A program made the translations under genes and the position numbers. DNA of 64,000 bases from the NCBI GenBank assembly GCA_029204225.1, contig CM055113.1, positions 5,982,647-6,046,646 of the forward strand. The letters are read 5' to 3'. Below are positions 45,405 through 56,951 of this stretch, piece by piece. The notes beneath the pieces were generated by a model, which had not been told where the DNA came from, ran no database searches, and was given only the letters and a program-made list of their open reading frames with translations. Numbering within the stretch: the stretch's first letter is position 1; each line of letters starts with the position of its first letter. This stretch comes from Diphasiastrum complanatum (Eukaryota; Streptophyta; Lycopodiopsida; Lycopodiales; Lycopodiaceae).

Positions 45405-46985
45405 AATGATAAATTTGCACTCTTGTATTCCTAATAGAGTGGAATTTTTTTTTAAATTTACATCTATTTAATGACAGTCAAAATATCTGTCACTTGATTC
45501 CTCTCGAACAAAGTGATAATGTATTTCGATGTGCTTGGTTCGAGCATATAAAACTAGATTTTTGGCAAGGTGAATGCAGCTTTGGTTGTCGCAAGAGATA
45601 GTAGCCGCATCCACCTGTGGTTGACCTAAATCAACAATCAATCTTTGCAGCCATACTGCTTCCTGTGTGGCATTGTTGTATGATATTCAACTTCCTTCAA
45701 AGATAAGACTATTGTAGGTTGCTTTGTGCTCCATGAAACTGTAGCTCTACCATAACTGAATGTATGACCGCTGGTAGATTTCCTGTCATCAATATTACCT
45801 GCCCAATCTGTATAACCTACCAACATTAGCACTTCAGGTTGATCATACTTCAAACCAAAATTTAATGTCCCTCTAATGTACCTGAGAATACGTGTAGCAG
45901 AGTTCCAATGTGCTTGACTAGGATCTTGCATAAATTGACTTAAAACACCAACAACATAAGAAATATCAGGTCACATGTGTGTCAAGTAAATCAAACTACC
46001 CACCAGCTGCATGTACAGATAAGCATCCACTTTTTAAAATTCATCATATGCAGTAAGCTTTGTGTTGACATCTATCAGTGTGCCTAAAGGCTTAAAATCA
46101 TGCATATTGAACCTATAAAACAAATCTCGTGCATATTTGCTTTGTGTAAGAAAGACAATGTCTTCATTTTGCCATACTTCAATGCCAAGACAATAGTGCA
46201 TCAATTCTAGATTGCTCATGTCAAAAGCATTGGAAAGATCTGATTTGATTTCATCTATTAAGCTCTCATTACTTCTTATAATAACCAAATCATCAACTTA
46301 CAAAACAATAAACACTATATCTGAATCTCACCTTAGAATGTAAAGATTAGGATCAACATAACTCTTTATCATTCCTCTTCGCTTAAAGTGTTCATCAATG
46401 CAAGAGCACCACACCCATGGTGCTTGCTTCAATTCATAAATATCTTTGTTGAGCTTACAAACAAGATGTTCTCTCCCTGACTCAACAAATCCTTGAGGTT
46501 GTACTAAATACACCTCTTCATCCAGCACTCCATTAAGAAAAGCAGATGTAATGTCCATTTGCTGGATCTTCCAACCATATAAATAAAAATAGCAATAATA
46601 GAACGTATTGTTACCATCTTAGATATGGGTGCGAAGGTTTCTTCAAAATCAATACCTTCCTGCTGCTCATATCCTCTCACAACTAACCGTGCTTTGTACT
46701 TCTTGAGGTTCCCATCTGCTCCATACTTACTTGATCTTATAAATCCATTTGCAAGTGATAGGTGTCTTACCATCAGGTAGCTAAACCAAGTTCCATGTCC
46801 TATTTTTTGATATGGCCTCCATTTCTGTTTCCGTAGTTGCACGCCACTCCCTTGTGCTCCTTTGTTTCATCAAAAGTTTTTGGTTCTTGAGCCTTGAGCA
46901 TGGAACCCATTAGGGCTAGATTCAGGCTCTAATCTTGTAGAAGGTCTATCTCTTTGATGCTAGATTGACTAGATCTTGGATTCAG
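45405..46985 (-). pseudogene. copia RT and RNase H (C4), 5' truncated
   Basis: From about 46985 down, the linker (NLALMGSMLKAQEPKTFDET) leads into RT: SKYGADGNLKKYKARLVVRG, GIDFEETFAPISKM, then DITSAFLNGVLDEEVYLVQP, LNKDIYELKQAP, MSNLELMHYCLGIEVWQ, and RNase H with RILRYIRGTLNFGLKYDQ and YTDWAGNIDDRKSTSGHTFSYG. At least five frame changes or stops occur. The YVDD region is destroyed. Gag, protease and integrase are absent upstream, where G2 begins. Confidence 0.88.
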
Positions 46986-47016
46986 GTTAGGCAAGGAAAG
47001 AAACCCACTACAATTT

Positions 47017-47034
47017 TGGCGCCGTTGCTGGGGA
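47017..47034 (+). other. primer binding site of G2
   Basis: TGGCGCCGTTGCTGGGGA differs by one base from the classic plant gypsy tRNA-Asp-type site. Confidence 0.88.
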
Positions 47035-47345
47035 GCTATACCAATTTTTTAGTTTGCAGCATGATTGTTGGATGGTTAGCTTGCATTAGGCATCTTGTCG
47101 TGGCATGAATAGTGTTAGATCTGCATTTTAGGGTTAGTTCGGGATTGATTTTGCTTGATTTGAGTGGATTGGCTTGTTTGAAATCTAATTTGATTAATAA
47201 CAGAGAAAGCTTTTCAGATCACCAATGTTAAGATCCATTTGAATCTGAGATATCAGAGAAAATAACAAAAATTGGTCAAATCTGTCAGATTGGTCAAAAA
47301 AGAGGCAAAAAGCGTCATCATAGCTTATACTTTTTACCCTCTTTT

Positions 47346-47560
47346 AGGAAACGTTTGCCGATTTGCAGACACCTTTGGTTTTGTTTACAAAACCTTCAGT
47401 TTGAAGGGCAAAGATTAATTCCCAGCAGATTTCCGTTGGCAAAGGTTATTTCCCTAGAAATTGCCAAAAAAGTGTTCAGAGAGTTTTTTTTTCCAAAATA
47501 ACACTGATGAACCTTCGTCGAGACAACCTTTGCCTAGTGAACCTTCGCCAGTCCTATTTT
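47346..47560 (+). repeat. CCTTCGCC/CCTTTGCC motif cluster in G2 leader
   Basis: Motifs such as CACCTTTGG, ACCTTCAGTTTGAAGG, GGCAAAGGTT, AACCTTCGTCGA, AACCTTTGCC and AACCTTCGCC recur. The same motif clusters again at 50718-51000, downstream of integrase. Confidence 0.7.
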
Positions 47561-47784
47561 TAGTTTCTGATTTTTCAGATCAAGTCTCTGTCAAAATTTG
47601 GATCAAATCTTATATGTTCTGATTTGGATTCTGAGAGATTTATCATTTTTGAGAAGTATCGATTGATCGAATTTTGAAAAGTTTTTCATTATATAAACTC
47701 AGATTCTTGAAAAGTGGAATAGATCTAGTAGATCTAATCTGAAAAAGTTTTTTGAAAAATCTAGATCCAATCTCATTATCTATT

Positions 47785-48838
47785 TGGGCTGCCCCTGGAG
47801 CTGCTCCTGGAGATGCTCCACAGGAAGTCAATCCAATTATTGTTAGAAGAGCACCCTGATTGGATCTACCAAAATATAATGGATTAACAGATCCAGTTAG
47901 ATTTCTTCATATCTATGCTGAATCTTGTGAAGTCTATGGTGAGATTTATCCTCAAGATAAACTTAAGCTGTTTCCTATGGCCTTAACAGGCGCAACACAA
48001 GATTGGTACTATAATCAAGATGAAACTGAGTGTACAGATTGGGAGGTTGTTAAGCGAGCCCCGATCACATGGTTCAAACCACGAAAGTTTATGGAAGACC
48101 CTTTCCTACGTTTAAGTAAAATTAAAATGGGAAAGCAGGAAATGGTTCGAGATTACATTGAATGGGTGAAACGTCTTAGATCTGAATGCGAACCTGAGCT
48201 GATTAACGAAAATGCCATGATTATGTGATTTTTGTTAGGTCTACCTAAACGAATCAAACATGAGTTGAAACGCCATAATGAGTATGCACTCTTGCAAAAT
48301 GCTATGGACGATGCAATTCAGGAGGAGGATGAAGATTCAGATGAGGAGCCAAATATCAGTATGCTGCCTTATACAACAGGGCAGACTACTACGACATCCA
48401 CCACTATTGCATCAATGAATGCCAATGCTACTGCAAAAATGATGCTCAATGAGTTCGAGAAACTTGGGAAGAACCAACAGAAACAGATGGAAAAGTTGCA
48501 GTTGCAATTTGATGAGAAGATCAAAGCATTGGAAAATTTACACGGGGAAGCAAACAAGGAACCTGAAAAGCTTGCAAAGACTTTTCCTACCAGATAAAAT
48601 GTTTGGTGTTCTATTTGTACAAGAAATCACACAGTGAACAAGTGTCCTCAATTGAAAAAACGAATGAAAATCAGTGTTTGCCATTTGTGTAATTCACTGG
48701 ATCATGAGACTGCTTTTTGCAATTTCAACCCTCGGATAATTCAACAATGGTATGCCCAGATGGGATATCGAGAATCACAATATGGAGGTAATCCAGCAGT
48801 AAGACCGCGCAATCTGCTCTTGGATACCCGGAACGTTT
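47785..48838 (+). pseudogene. gag: gypsy gag (G2)
   Basis: One frame with three in-frame stops covers gag. TGA at 47857-47859 falls where relatives have Lys or Arg before LDLPKY. The capsid region has DPVRFLHIYAESCEVYGE, LFPMALTGATQDWYY, WFKPRKFMEDPFLRLSKI. TGA at 48226-48228 interrupts before FLLGLPKRIKHELKRH. A coiled-coil-like Lys/Gln/Glu stretch (about 48440-48560) ends at TAA 48595-48597. Two zinc-finger-like blocks follow: VWCSICTRNHTVNKCP and VCHLCNSLDHETAFC. Confidence 0.87.
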
Positions 48839-49624
48839 AGCTTTACCTGCCCCACCAAAGCACTCCGCTCCTTCAACCAATTTGATGGAACCAGAACCTG
48901 ACGGAAATGCTGAGCAATGGAACTATAAAAATGATTAAGCAAGTGGATCTTCAAAACAATATGCCATTTATGCTGCTGCTCAACAACAAGCCTCCAAAAA
49001 TTGGACCAGAGCACCACTCGGATGCTTTGCATGTGGAGAAAATCACAGAGTTGCAGAATGCCCAAATAAAGGAAAATTTGTACCATTCTATCATGACTGT
49101 GGTTACGGGCATTGCTATAAAGACTATCCAGCAAGACCGAAGCCACCACCAGATACAGCACCTGTAAATTTAATAACAACTAAGCAAAGACCAGTAGCTC
49201 AGAATAAACCAAGCGCAACCTTGATGGTGGTCAATAGAGCACAGAAGCAGAAAGAGCCAGTAATGGATCCAGTACGTGCTGATTCTATACCATTGAATGA
49301 TTTACCAACAACATCGGGAGTCTATCCAATCTTAATATAGAAAAACGAAGATATCAGGATATGAGACAGTGGATCAAACATCTGCAAGAAGAAGAGGAGC
49401 TTGAAGCTGCTAAATCAATTGCTGAACTTCATTCTTCACTATTGCAGCCGCCAAAAATTTACGTACGGATATGAATGATCAGTTACATCATCTTGAAGAA
49501 CCCTTCAAGATGACTGAACCAGAAGCACCGCATACAGAACTACTCATGAACATTTTGTCTAGCAAGATCAATATTTCATTGGGAGAGTTCCTGAAGTTGG
49601 TGCCAAAAGCAAAAGAAGTCTTAG
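48839..49624 (+). pseudogene. gypsy gag tail / pre-protease region (G2)
   Basis: In a shifted frame a further zinc block GCFACGENHRVAECPNKGKF and FYHDCGYGHCYKDYPARP is seen at about 49015-49140, then AQNKPSATLMVVNRAQKQKE. From 49471 the frame NDQLHHLEEPF continues to LKLVPKAKEVLA. No protease active site (D-[ST]-G) follows. Confidence 0.7.
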
Positions 49625-50410
49625 CGTGGGTAGAAGCCAAAGCTGTCAAAGTTGCTGATGCGAAATCTATGGCCAAGTTTCTATATGAATATATTATAAT
49701 CAGATTTGGATGTCCGATTGAGATTGTCAGTGACCGGGGTACACACTTTGTCAACCAAACAATAAAGTGTTTACTGGAAGATTTTTTTTGTTATACACAG
49801 ATTTAGTACTCCCTACTATCCCAAAGGGAATGGCCAAGCTGAATCTTCCAATAAGATTCTCTGCACCATTATGACAAAGATTGTTGAAGCGAGTCGATCT
49901 GATTGGGAACATAAACTGTATGCAGCATTATGGGCATTCAGAACCACTTACAAAAATATTACAAATCAAACACCTTTTCAACTGGTTTATGGTCAAGATG
50001 TTGTCATGCCGATTGAATTTTTAATCCCATCCCTACACATAGCAGCAACGGAACGATTAAATGATGATAAGTCATTACAACTCCGTCATGAAGCGTTGCA
50101 CAAATTATGTGAAACCCGATTGATGACAGTTCATGCCTTAGCAGTAGAGAAAGCACGCCGCAAGGCATGGCACGATCGTCAATTACACAAAAAAAATCTG
50201 AAAGCAAGAGATCTGGCATTGATGTACAAAACCAAGCTGATCAAGGGAAAGTTGAAGTTTACCGATGAAGGTCCGTATAAAGTGAAGGAAATCTTGAACT
50301 ATGGCGCAGTAATTCTTGAGCACTTGGATGGAAAATGATTTGATACTCCAGTGAATGGCAGTCGATTACACAAGTTTTGGCAGCCTGCTCTGCCAGTTCA
50401 GCAAGCCTGA
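49625..50410 (+). pseudogene. gypsy integrase C-terminal part (G2)
   Basis: The sequence enters integrase at WVEAKAVKVADAKSMAKFLYEYI, then RFGCPIEIVSDRGTHFVNQ (second catalytic Asp) and, after a frameshift near 49795, STPYYPKGNGQAESSNKIL (catalytic Glu), WEHKLYAALWAFRTTYK, TPFQLVYGQDVVMPIEF, and a C-terminal FTDEGPYKVKEIL to TGA 50336-50338 (relatives have Arg or Lys), then FDTPVNGSRLHKFWQPA. The first catalytic Asp and zinc domain are missing through the deletion. No chromodomain. Confidence 0.88.
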
Positions 50411-51241
50411 TCTCAATACTTTTTTAAAAAATAAAATTGTTTTTCAATTTTTTTTGTTTTCAGTACTTAATTTGCTGAGATTTTTGGAAAAAGACGGTCA
50501 AAAGACAAAAAAAAAAAAAAAAAAAAAAAAGTAAAGCAAGAAATAGAAAAGACTGATGAGCAAAAGTCAGAAAGTCATCAGCATAGGCAAAAGAAAGCAC
50601 AGTAATTTTTTGATGGAAAACGACTTAGAAAATCATTGTTTTGGTTAGATTTAGCCTATACAGTACCAGAAACCTTTGTTGAGCTCTCAGACTGTACATC
50701 CACTCTAGATTTATCTAATTTAAGGTGGGCGAAGGTTTTAGTCAAGAGAAAACCCAGTTTTTGAGTTAGGCGAAGTATCACTAATATGCCATTTTGGGAA
50801 CCTTCGCCGAGCATCTTAACCTCATTATGAACCTTCGCCGACCTGCTAGATGATCTTAAACTATTAAAATTAGGTTGACCATAGGTTCAGATTGTGAAAA
50901 ATTGCATTTACGACAGTACTTGGGCGAAGGTTCAACCTTCGCCGGACCTGGAAAACATTTGCTTGATAGGCTCAGATCCCCATAAACCTTCGCCGAGATT
51001 TTTATAGCCTATTTTCACAATACTGTACATGCCTATAAATTTTTGTTCAGAATTGATCAGCCAAATTAGCATTCAATGTAATGGACCCACCAAATTCACC
51101 TATAAGTTGACTGAATTCGATTCATTCCTCACTTGTGCTAGCGAAGCTCTTGCAAATTTTTCTTGCGACCAAAGCCTTCCAAAATTCATTTATTGCTTTC
51201 TGATACACTTTTACGCATTTTATATTTCCTTTCTAATCATC
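50411..51241 (+). other. G2 downstream region with CTTCGCC motifs
   Basis: It includes a poly-A run near 50508-50530 and repeated GGCGAAGGTT / AACCTTCGCC on both strands (about 50718, 50795, 50829, 50930-50950, 50985). No gene. Confidence 0.65.
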
Positions 51242-51472
51242 ATGTCTTCCATCGATACTTCCCAGTCTCCGTGCTATACTATCCATCGTGATGTCCCATC
51301 TGCAACGGACATCATGATTCTTCCTAGCACAAGCATGGTCACTCAATGGACGACCCTTGTGGAGCCGCTGCTTATTACAATGGGTATTCATGAGAGAGCC
51401 TTTTCGGGTCACATCAATATGGATTTCATCACTCTTGCCTTCAGTACGTGGAAGGAAGACTCTAAAAAGTAA
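51242..51472 (+). pseudogene. unrecognised short frame downstream of G2
   Basis: An ATG at 51242 opens a 76-codon frame (SSIDTSQSPCYTIHRDVPSA to STWKEDSKK). It may be the start of an accessory ORF of G2, as it lies 3' of integrase on the same strand. No family recognised. Confidence 0.3.
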
Positions 51473-51889
51473 ACTCTAAGTTTAAAATTGACTTTGGGCC
51501 TCAAGTTTTATTTTAACTACAAAGGCCCGAGTCTATTTTATTTTATTTACACTTTGGCTTGCGTGCTCATTGGGCCATGGGCTTATACACGCAGGATGCC
51601 ATGCCCTCACAACACATTTTAGTAGACGAATTTATTTATTTACACTTTTGTTGGGAATATCCCCAACAGGACCCACGGCCTGAAGTAGTGCCGGTCCCTC
51701 GGCACTCTTCCGGTTTAGTAAAGCGTCTGCTTTGTCCGCCTCTGGTGGATCAGGTAGCCCGTAACATCTTCCATGAAGTTGAGACGGTCCAATTTCTTCG
51801 AGTCCTTGGGCATGTGGAAGGACTTGTGGACTCCTGTCAGCCATCCTTGCTTGACCCATGCTTGGAATTGACGCGTCCAGGGGTCTTTA

Positions 51890-52070
51890 CTTGTCCATCA
51901 AAAAATAGGTCCAATGCCAATCCCTTGGATTTGACATTGTTCACCATTCAATTAAGCAACTCTATCTCCGTCATTGGTTACTCCAGGGCTTTGAACCAAG
52001 ATTTGTTGCTCGTTAAATTTCTTGTTGCTCCTAGATTCATGAACCAATGTGTCATTAATGGGATGCCAAT
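51890..52070 (-). pseudogene. copia protease scrap (C6)
   Basis: On the minus strand from about 52053 down the reading is THWFMNLGATRNLTSNKSWF and, after a frameshift, NDGDRVA-stop-LNGEQCQIQGIGIGPI. It aligns with the C1 protease (HWYVNSRATRHMTGNKSWF, DDGDRVLQANDYECQIHGAG). The catalytic Asp is Asn (codon 52037-52035). It is an isolated piece. Confidence 0.72.
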
Positions 52071-52119
52071 GTTGTCATGCCCTAGTTTCCATTATTGCTA
52101 CCAAGATCCTCCTCAATAA

Positions 52120-54740
52120 GATGGTAAGCTATAATACAACATATGGAAAGAACAATGAAATGAAAAGCTTTCTATTTTCAATAACAAGAGGATGAGCACA
52201 ATTTACTTGAAATATGGAGGGTGGATCTCCTCTCCATACTCTAACAAAATGTAAGAATCACATCCAATCCTAGCCTTAGATTGCCACCAATGGTTGAGAT
52301 GAGATATTGGTAAATGTAGCCAATAGAATAATGAAATAACTTATGTAGCTAGTATAACGAGTTGAGGCTCAAACTTTTGAATACTATAGGCTAGATTTCA
52401 TAGGTGTGAGGTCCAAGATATCACAAGTAATTTCTTCTTGAGTTGGCTAACAACATTGGCCTAGGTTGGCATTTGCATAATTTGACGATACCAGATTGGC
52501 CTAAGTTGGCATGTGCATAATTTTAACAACTTTTCATCCAAAGGGTACCATGTGCACTTCAATAATTGCCTACCCATCTGCATTATTGAAGTATGTTTTA
52601 ACGTGATTCAAAGAATGCTATGTTTTTAAACAATATGTTTTGATGTGATCCAAAGAATGCTACATTCTTAAACAAATCCTTGACATATTATCTATTTGCT
52701 AGGCTAGTCTCATCATGTAAGATTACAACTTTGAAAAAGTCTTTTTGGTCACTATTAATTTTTCAACTACCCAAGGGATCCCATTACTGCTCAGTATAGG
52801 AAAAAAACCAAATATATTTTTCCTTAATACAATAATCCTCTTGAAGTGGATCCAAACTAAAAGCAGTTTTATCTTTGAATATGTTCCAAGTATGCAACAA
52901 TGTACTTAAAAGGCAAGTTTATTCTTTGAAGATTTCTTGATGATTGGACTTAATAAGGACAAGGATGTTGTCTCGATCACATAATCCAACAAGACTAAAT
53001 CTAGAAGTGCACATTTCCATCTTTCTCCAAATCAAAAAACTGGCGGACCCTACTGCTTATTAACAACTATATAGCTCATATATCTATGTAATGAAAGATA
53101 TATGAACTATATATTTAGTTGGCCTAGTATGCATTTTTTTAGCAACCAAACTTTTGTCTTTTGATGAAAGAAAATTGGAGGACATAGTTTAAAGTTATTT
53201 ATAGCAAAAGCACTACCTTATCAAATGTAAATTAGGTTGACATGGGTGGTTGACATGCTTGATTACCTTAGCTTGTGCTGAATTGAAATTTCATGGTCAT
53301 TCAAATATGCTAATTTCATTGTATCCTTAAAAAAGACTATATGAACTTCTCTTTTTTGTTAGTGGCTTAAGGTCCAATAGGTGCACCAAGGTCTTTCACT
53401 ACACTCTACGATCTCATATTTAGTGTGGTTTGCCCAAGTTTGGATTGGATTTTTAGATGTTGGCAAATGCTAATATTATCGATGTTAAAAGTCAAACAAA
53501 ATAAGAAGATTAAACTGAAGACTAGTCAAGAAGATTAAATATTCTTTCTATTTTCCATATGTATAAAACTGCTTGTGTATATTTAGATTGTTACATATGC
53601 CTTTCTTCAATCATAGTACTTCACCTTATGTATGTAAATTGCATATGATCAACTTTAAAATATATATTTTTCAATATTAGAAATCTAGATTCCATGATTA
53701 TGCAATATTTGTTTTTGTGAATATTGATCATAAGCATGTGGCTTTGTCAACTTTTTGCTAATAAAATATGAAGCATATAGAATCAAATCTATAAGCAATT
53801 TTACTAGCTTGAGTCTAGGAAAATGATTACATAGTTAGGTCTTGATTTATTTGCATGTTGGTTGAAATCAACCGTAAACCAAAAGTATGACTAGTCTTGA
53901 GCTTTGCCAATTCGTATTTCACTTATAAAACATGATAAGTTTGACTTGACAAAGCAAATTTGAATTTTGGTACAATATATCACTAATTTAGCTTTAGATT
54001 TGTTCATTTGTATGGAGGAATAATCCTACTAATTAAACAATGTTTTTGTCAAGATTTGTACAAGTTGACCTTATCAGTTTATAAGTTGATCAAATTCATC
54101 TCTTAATTTTGTGTGTTTATTGACAAATCATAAATTTTCACTTAACTATTAGTATAGGATTAATAATTTTTATGTGAAAAGACAATGAGAGCTTCTATAT
54201 AGGTCTAGACCAAGGATTTTGTGGCTCGTAATTTTTGTTAAGTTGGTTGGCCCATGATAGGTCCTCTCTTTCTAGGCTTAGACTATACAAAATGCTCCCC
54301 TACAATTCGATTGAGGTCATTATTTCTCTCATGGGAGGAAAGTTCTCTAATAAGTGATGAAAAGGACATAACTAATAGTTCAGTTTTTGTGTGAGAAAGG
54401 ATGGGACCATATTGTGTCTACAGTACTTTCCTATAGTTAGGTGAATCCATGACTAGAAAGGCATGCCAAGAAAATATAAGAGAATTTATTCCCAAGAATA
54501 TCGTTTGATGAAAAACTTGCATTTGAAGGCTACTAATGGTAGTTTCTTTGGCTAGATAATTCTCCATTTTAGTAGCAAAATCTACATTTTGCATTCTTGG
54601 ATATTTGAAAACAACCATAAATCCATAGCATTTCACATCGATCATACTTGGTTGAAATGGTATGTTTACTGGAAAGAGATTTTCCAACTTCTTTTTGGAT
54701 ATACAAGTTCATCTTTTCGTGCATTTAATTGAAAAAGCAT
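52120..54740. other. AT-rich DNA without recognisable features
   Basis: No frame of interest and no repeat pairs noticed. A short minus-strand frame at 54687-54418 looks random. Confidence 0.5.
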
Positions 54741-54744
54741 CCAT

Positions 54745-55704
54745 TGTAGGAATTCTGCACACAAGATGGATGTTTTTGCTGGATTATTCTACTATCGGGA
54801 GTGATTTATCCTAATAATCGATTTCTAATCTACATCTATTCATTATCCAGTTCTGGAGTTTTATTCGTGTTTCTACATAGTCTGTAGAAATACTTGGGAA
54901 TCACTCAACATGTGGTTCTGACATATCGAGCAACCTCCAACATATCAGATGACTTCGACGAAAGTCGTGAACGAGTCGAACATGTCGAAGGATGACAACT
55001 ATTGTTCCGCCTATATGAAGCTAAAGATTTGTCCTAATTGCTTTGCAAGTAAAATTTTGAAAAGTTCTAACAGAATGGATGGCATCACATTATGGCTAAT
55101 TGCCAATTGCAATCTACGACCTAATTAGTTGTCCTACCGGATGAGCTTTAACTACTTTAGTATAAATAACTAATCGTTAAAGAGTTCTATAAGTCTCTAG
55201 AAAGTTTTTCATAGATCTACTAGAGTATTGCTATTAGTGCGTACTGCTTACTAGCGGAAGATAGAGTTTTCAATTACTCAGAGATAGCTTAGAGTACGTG
55301 GTTTCATCTGCTATTGTTTTGTGCTCTCATCATTTATTTTGTACATGCTACTTACTGAATCAATATATCTTCTTATTGCATTCAATATCATGTCAGAATG
55401 TATGCTTCTCTATAGTCATTTAAAACTGATAAGTCTCTTATTGTTTTGTTTGATCTGTTGAATACTTCAACGCTACAATATTTTATACATCACTTCGCAC
55501 TCTAAAGTGTTTGGCTACAAAAACCCTTTTAGTACTAATGATTTCAAAGTTAGTTACTAAAAGGTCAAACATGACGATTGCCATTTTAGCTTTGTTTCAT
55601 TATTGATAGGTGTAGTCATGCTCTAGGAAAGAAGGCTCATTCCGTTGCGCTCGATAGTTCATCCATAGGCTTCAGATTATTGAATCGTCATTTCTTCTTT
55701 CAAC
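54745..55704 (+). repeat. 5' LTR of copia C5 (start uncertain)
   Basis: The end TTTCAACA at 55704 adjoins the primer site. A TATA box TATAAATA is at 55161. The start near 54745 (TGTAGGAATTC) is a guess; no second LTR is in the window. Confidence 0.5.
55161..55168 (+). promoter_or_regulatory. TATA box in C5 LTR
   Basis: TATAAATA, about 540 bp before the LTR end. Confidence 0.5.
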
Positions 55705-55716
55705 ATGGTATCAAAG
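55705..55716 (+). other. primer binding site of C5
   Basis: TGGTATCAAAGC, one base from the initiator-Met site of C2. Confidence 0.85.
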
Positions 55717-55900
55717 CAATACCTATTCTCAAAGCAGAGTCATTAGATACTTTTTATAGTATCAAGTTCTTATCAGAGCACACTTGATCTTAGTCTTCAG
55801 TTTGTAATATCAAATTTTAGTATCATATAATTGATTTCCAATTGTAGCATCGCACGATATATTCTTAAAGTCATCGATATATTGACAGACCAAGTTCCAA

Positions 55901-56522
55901 ATGGATTCTCAGAGTCAAGTTAGTCTCATTGCAGACAAGCTAAATGTAGCTAATTACTATTTTTGAAATTTTAAAATGAAGACCTTTCTAATAGCCAATG
56001 AGTTGTGAGATGTTGTCATAGGTATCAAAGTGAAGCTTGAAGACAAGTACACAGCCGAATCAAAATGGAAATCGAAGGATGGTAATGCTTTTATGATTAT
56101 TATTCTCAATATATTAGACACTCAGATTGGCCACATATCTGAAGCTCAAACTTTGAAAGAAGTATGGAACATCTTGAGCTCACTATATGATGTGAGGGAT
56201 GTGACTTCCAAGTTGCATCTCAGGAGAAAATTCTTCACACTCAAGATGTCGAATGGTGATTCACTTCAGAATCACGTTAACTAGTTTAAGAATCTCTTGC
56301 AGCAACTGTTGACCGATCATCGACGATCAAGATGCAATCATGACATTGCTTTCAAGCTTGTCTTCTACATATGAAAATTGGGTGATGATTATATCGACAC
56401 ACTCAGATTTAACTCTCAATAGAGTTATCACTATGTTGCTGCAAGAAGACAATCGAACAAGTCAAGACACCTCTTCAACTTCATCATCTCATGCTCTATA
56501 TGTCAACAAAGACTCAAAATGA
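55901..56522 (+). pseudogene. gag: copia gag (C5)
   Basis: ATG 55901 (MDSQSQVSLIADKLNVANYY) starts gag. In-frame TGA at 55964-55966 and 56006-56008 both fall where copia gag has Trp (before NFKMK and DVVIG). The body has LKEVWNILSSLYD and RRKFFTLKMSNGDSLQNHVN, then TAG 56282-56284 at a Gln position. After a frameshift, MTLLSSLSSTYENWV and TLNRVITMLLQEDNR continue to 56522. Confidence 0.88.
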
Positions 56523-56951
56523 TAGAAGAAGAAAAGCTCTAAGGAGTCCGCATCAAATCAGAAGCCTACAAAAAGTCAAGAGCAATTATCAAATCCACAG
56601 TCGAAGAAGAAGATGTTTTGTAAGTATTGCAAACGCACTAATCATGAGATCCAAGATTGTGCAGTATCATCTCTATCTCTTGAACTCGACATGGATGAAA
56701 GAGCGTTTATGGTCAAAGACCAAAAGGCACGATTTGATAATTCTTGGTTTCTTGATTCTGGAGCTACTCAACATATGATCAGTCATCGTGAACATTTTCA
56801 CTCCTATATACCTTACAGTACAAAGAAATTCATTCATCTTGGGGATGATAATACACACACTATCGAAGGTGAAGGCACTGCAAGATTGAAGTTCCAACAT
56901 GATCAATTCAAGCTACTATCAAATGTTTTGTATGTACCTAACTCTCTATGA
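56523..56951 (+). pseudogene. copia zinc knuckle and protease (C5)
   Basis: FCKYCKRTNHEIQDC is a CCHC knuckle. The protease follows in the same frame with an intact active-site region SWFLDSGATQHMISHREHF and VLYVPNSL before a stop at 56951. It is the best protease in the window besides C2. Confidence 0.88.

Larger units (their letters stand above)
46986..50410 (+). mobile_element. Ty3/gypsy deletion derivative G2
   Basis: The 5' LTR is reduced to at most about 25 bp (ending ACTACA at 47012), followed by primer site 47017-47034, a leader, gag with zinc knuckles, and integrase. Protease, RT, RNase H and the N-terminal integrase are missing. No 3' LTR was found. It is non-autonomous and decayed. 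Confidence 0.85.

Noticed and set aside
51559-52119. Plus-strand 186-codon frame
   Set aside because: The opposite strand carries recognisable copia protease residues, so the frame is a shadow.
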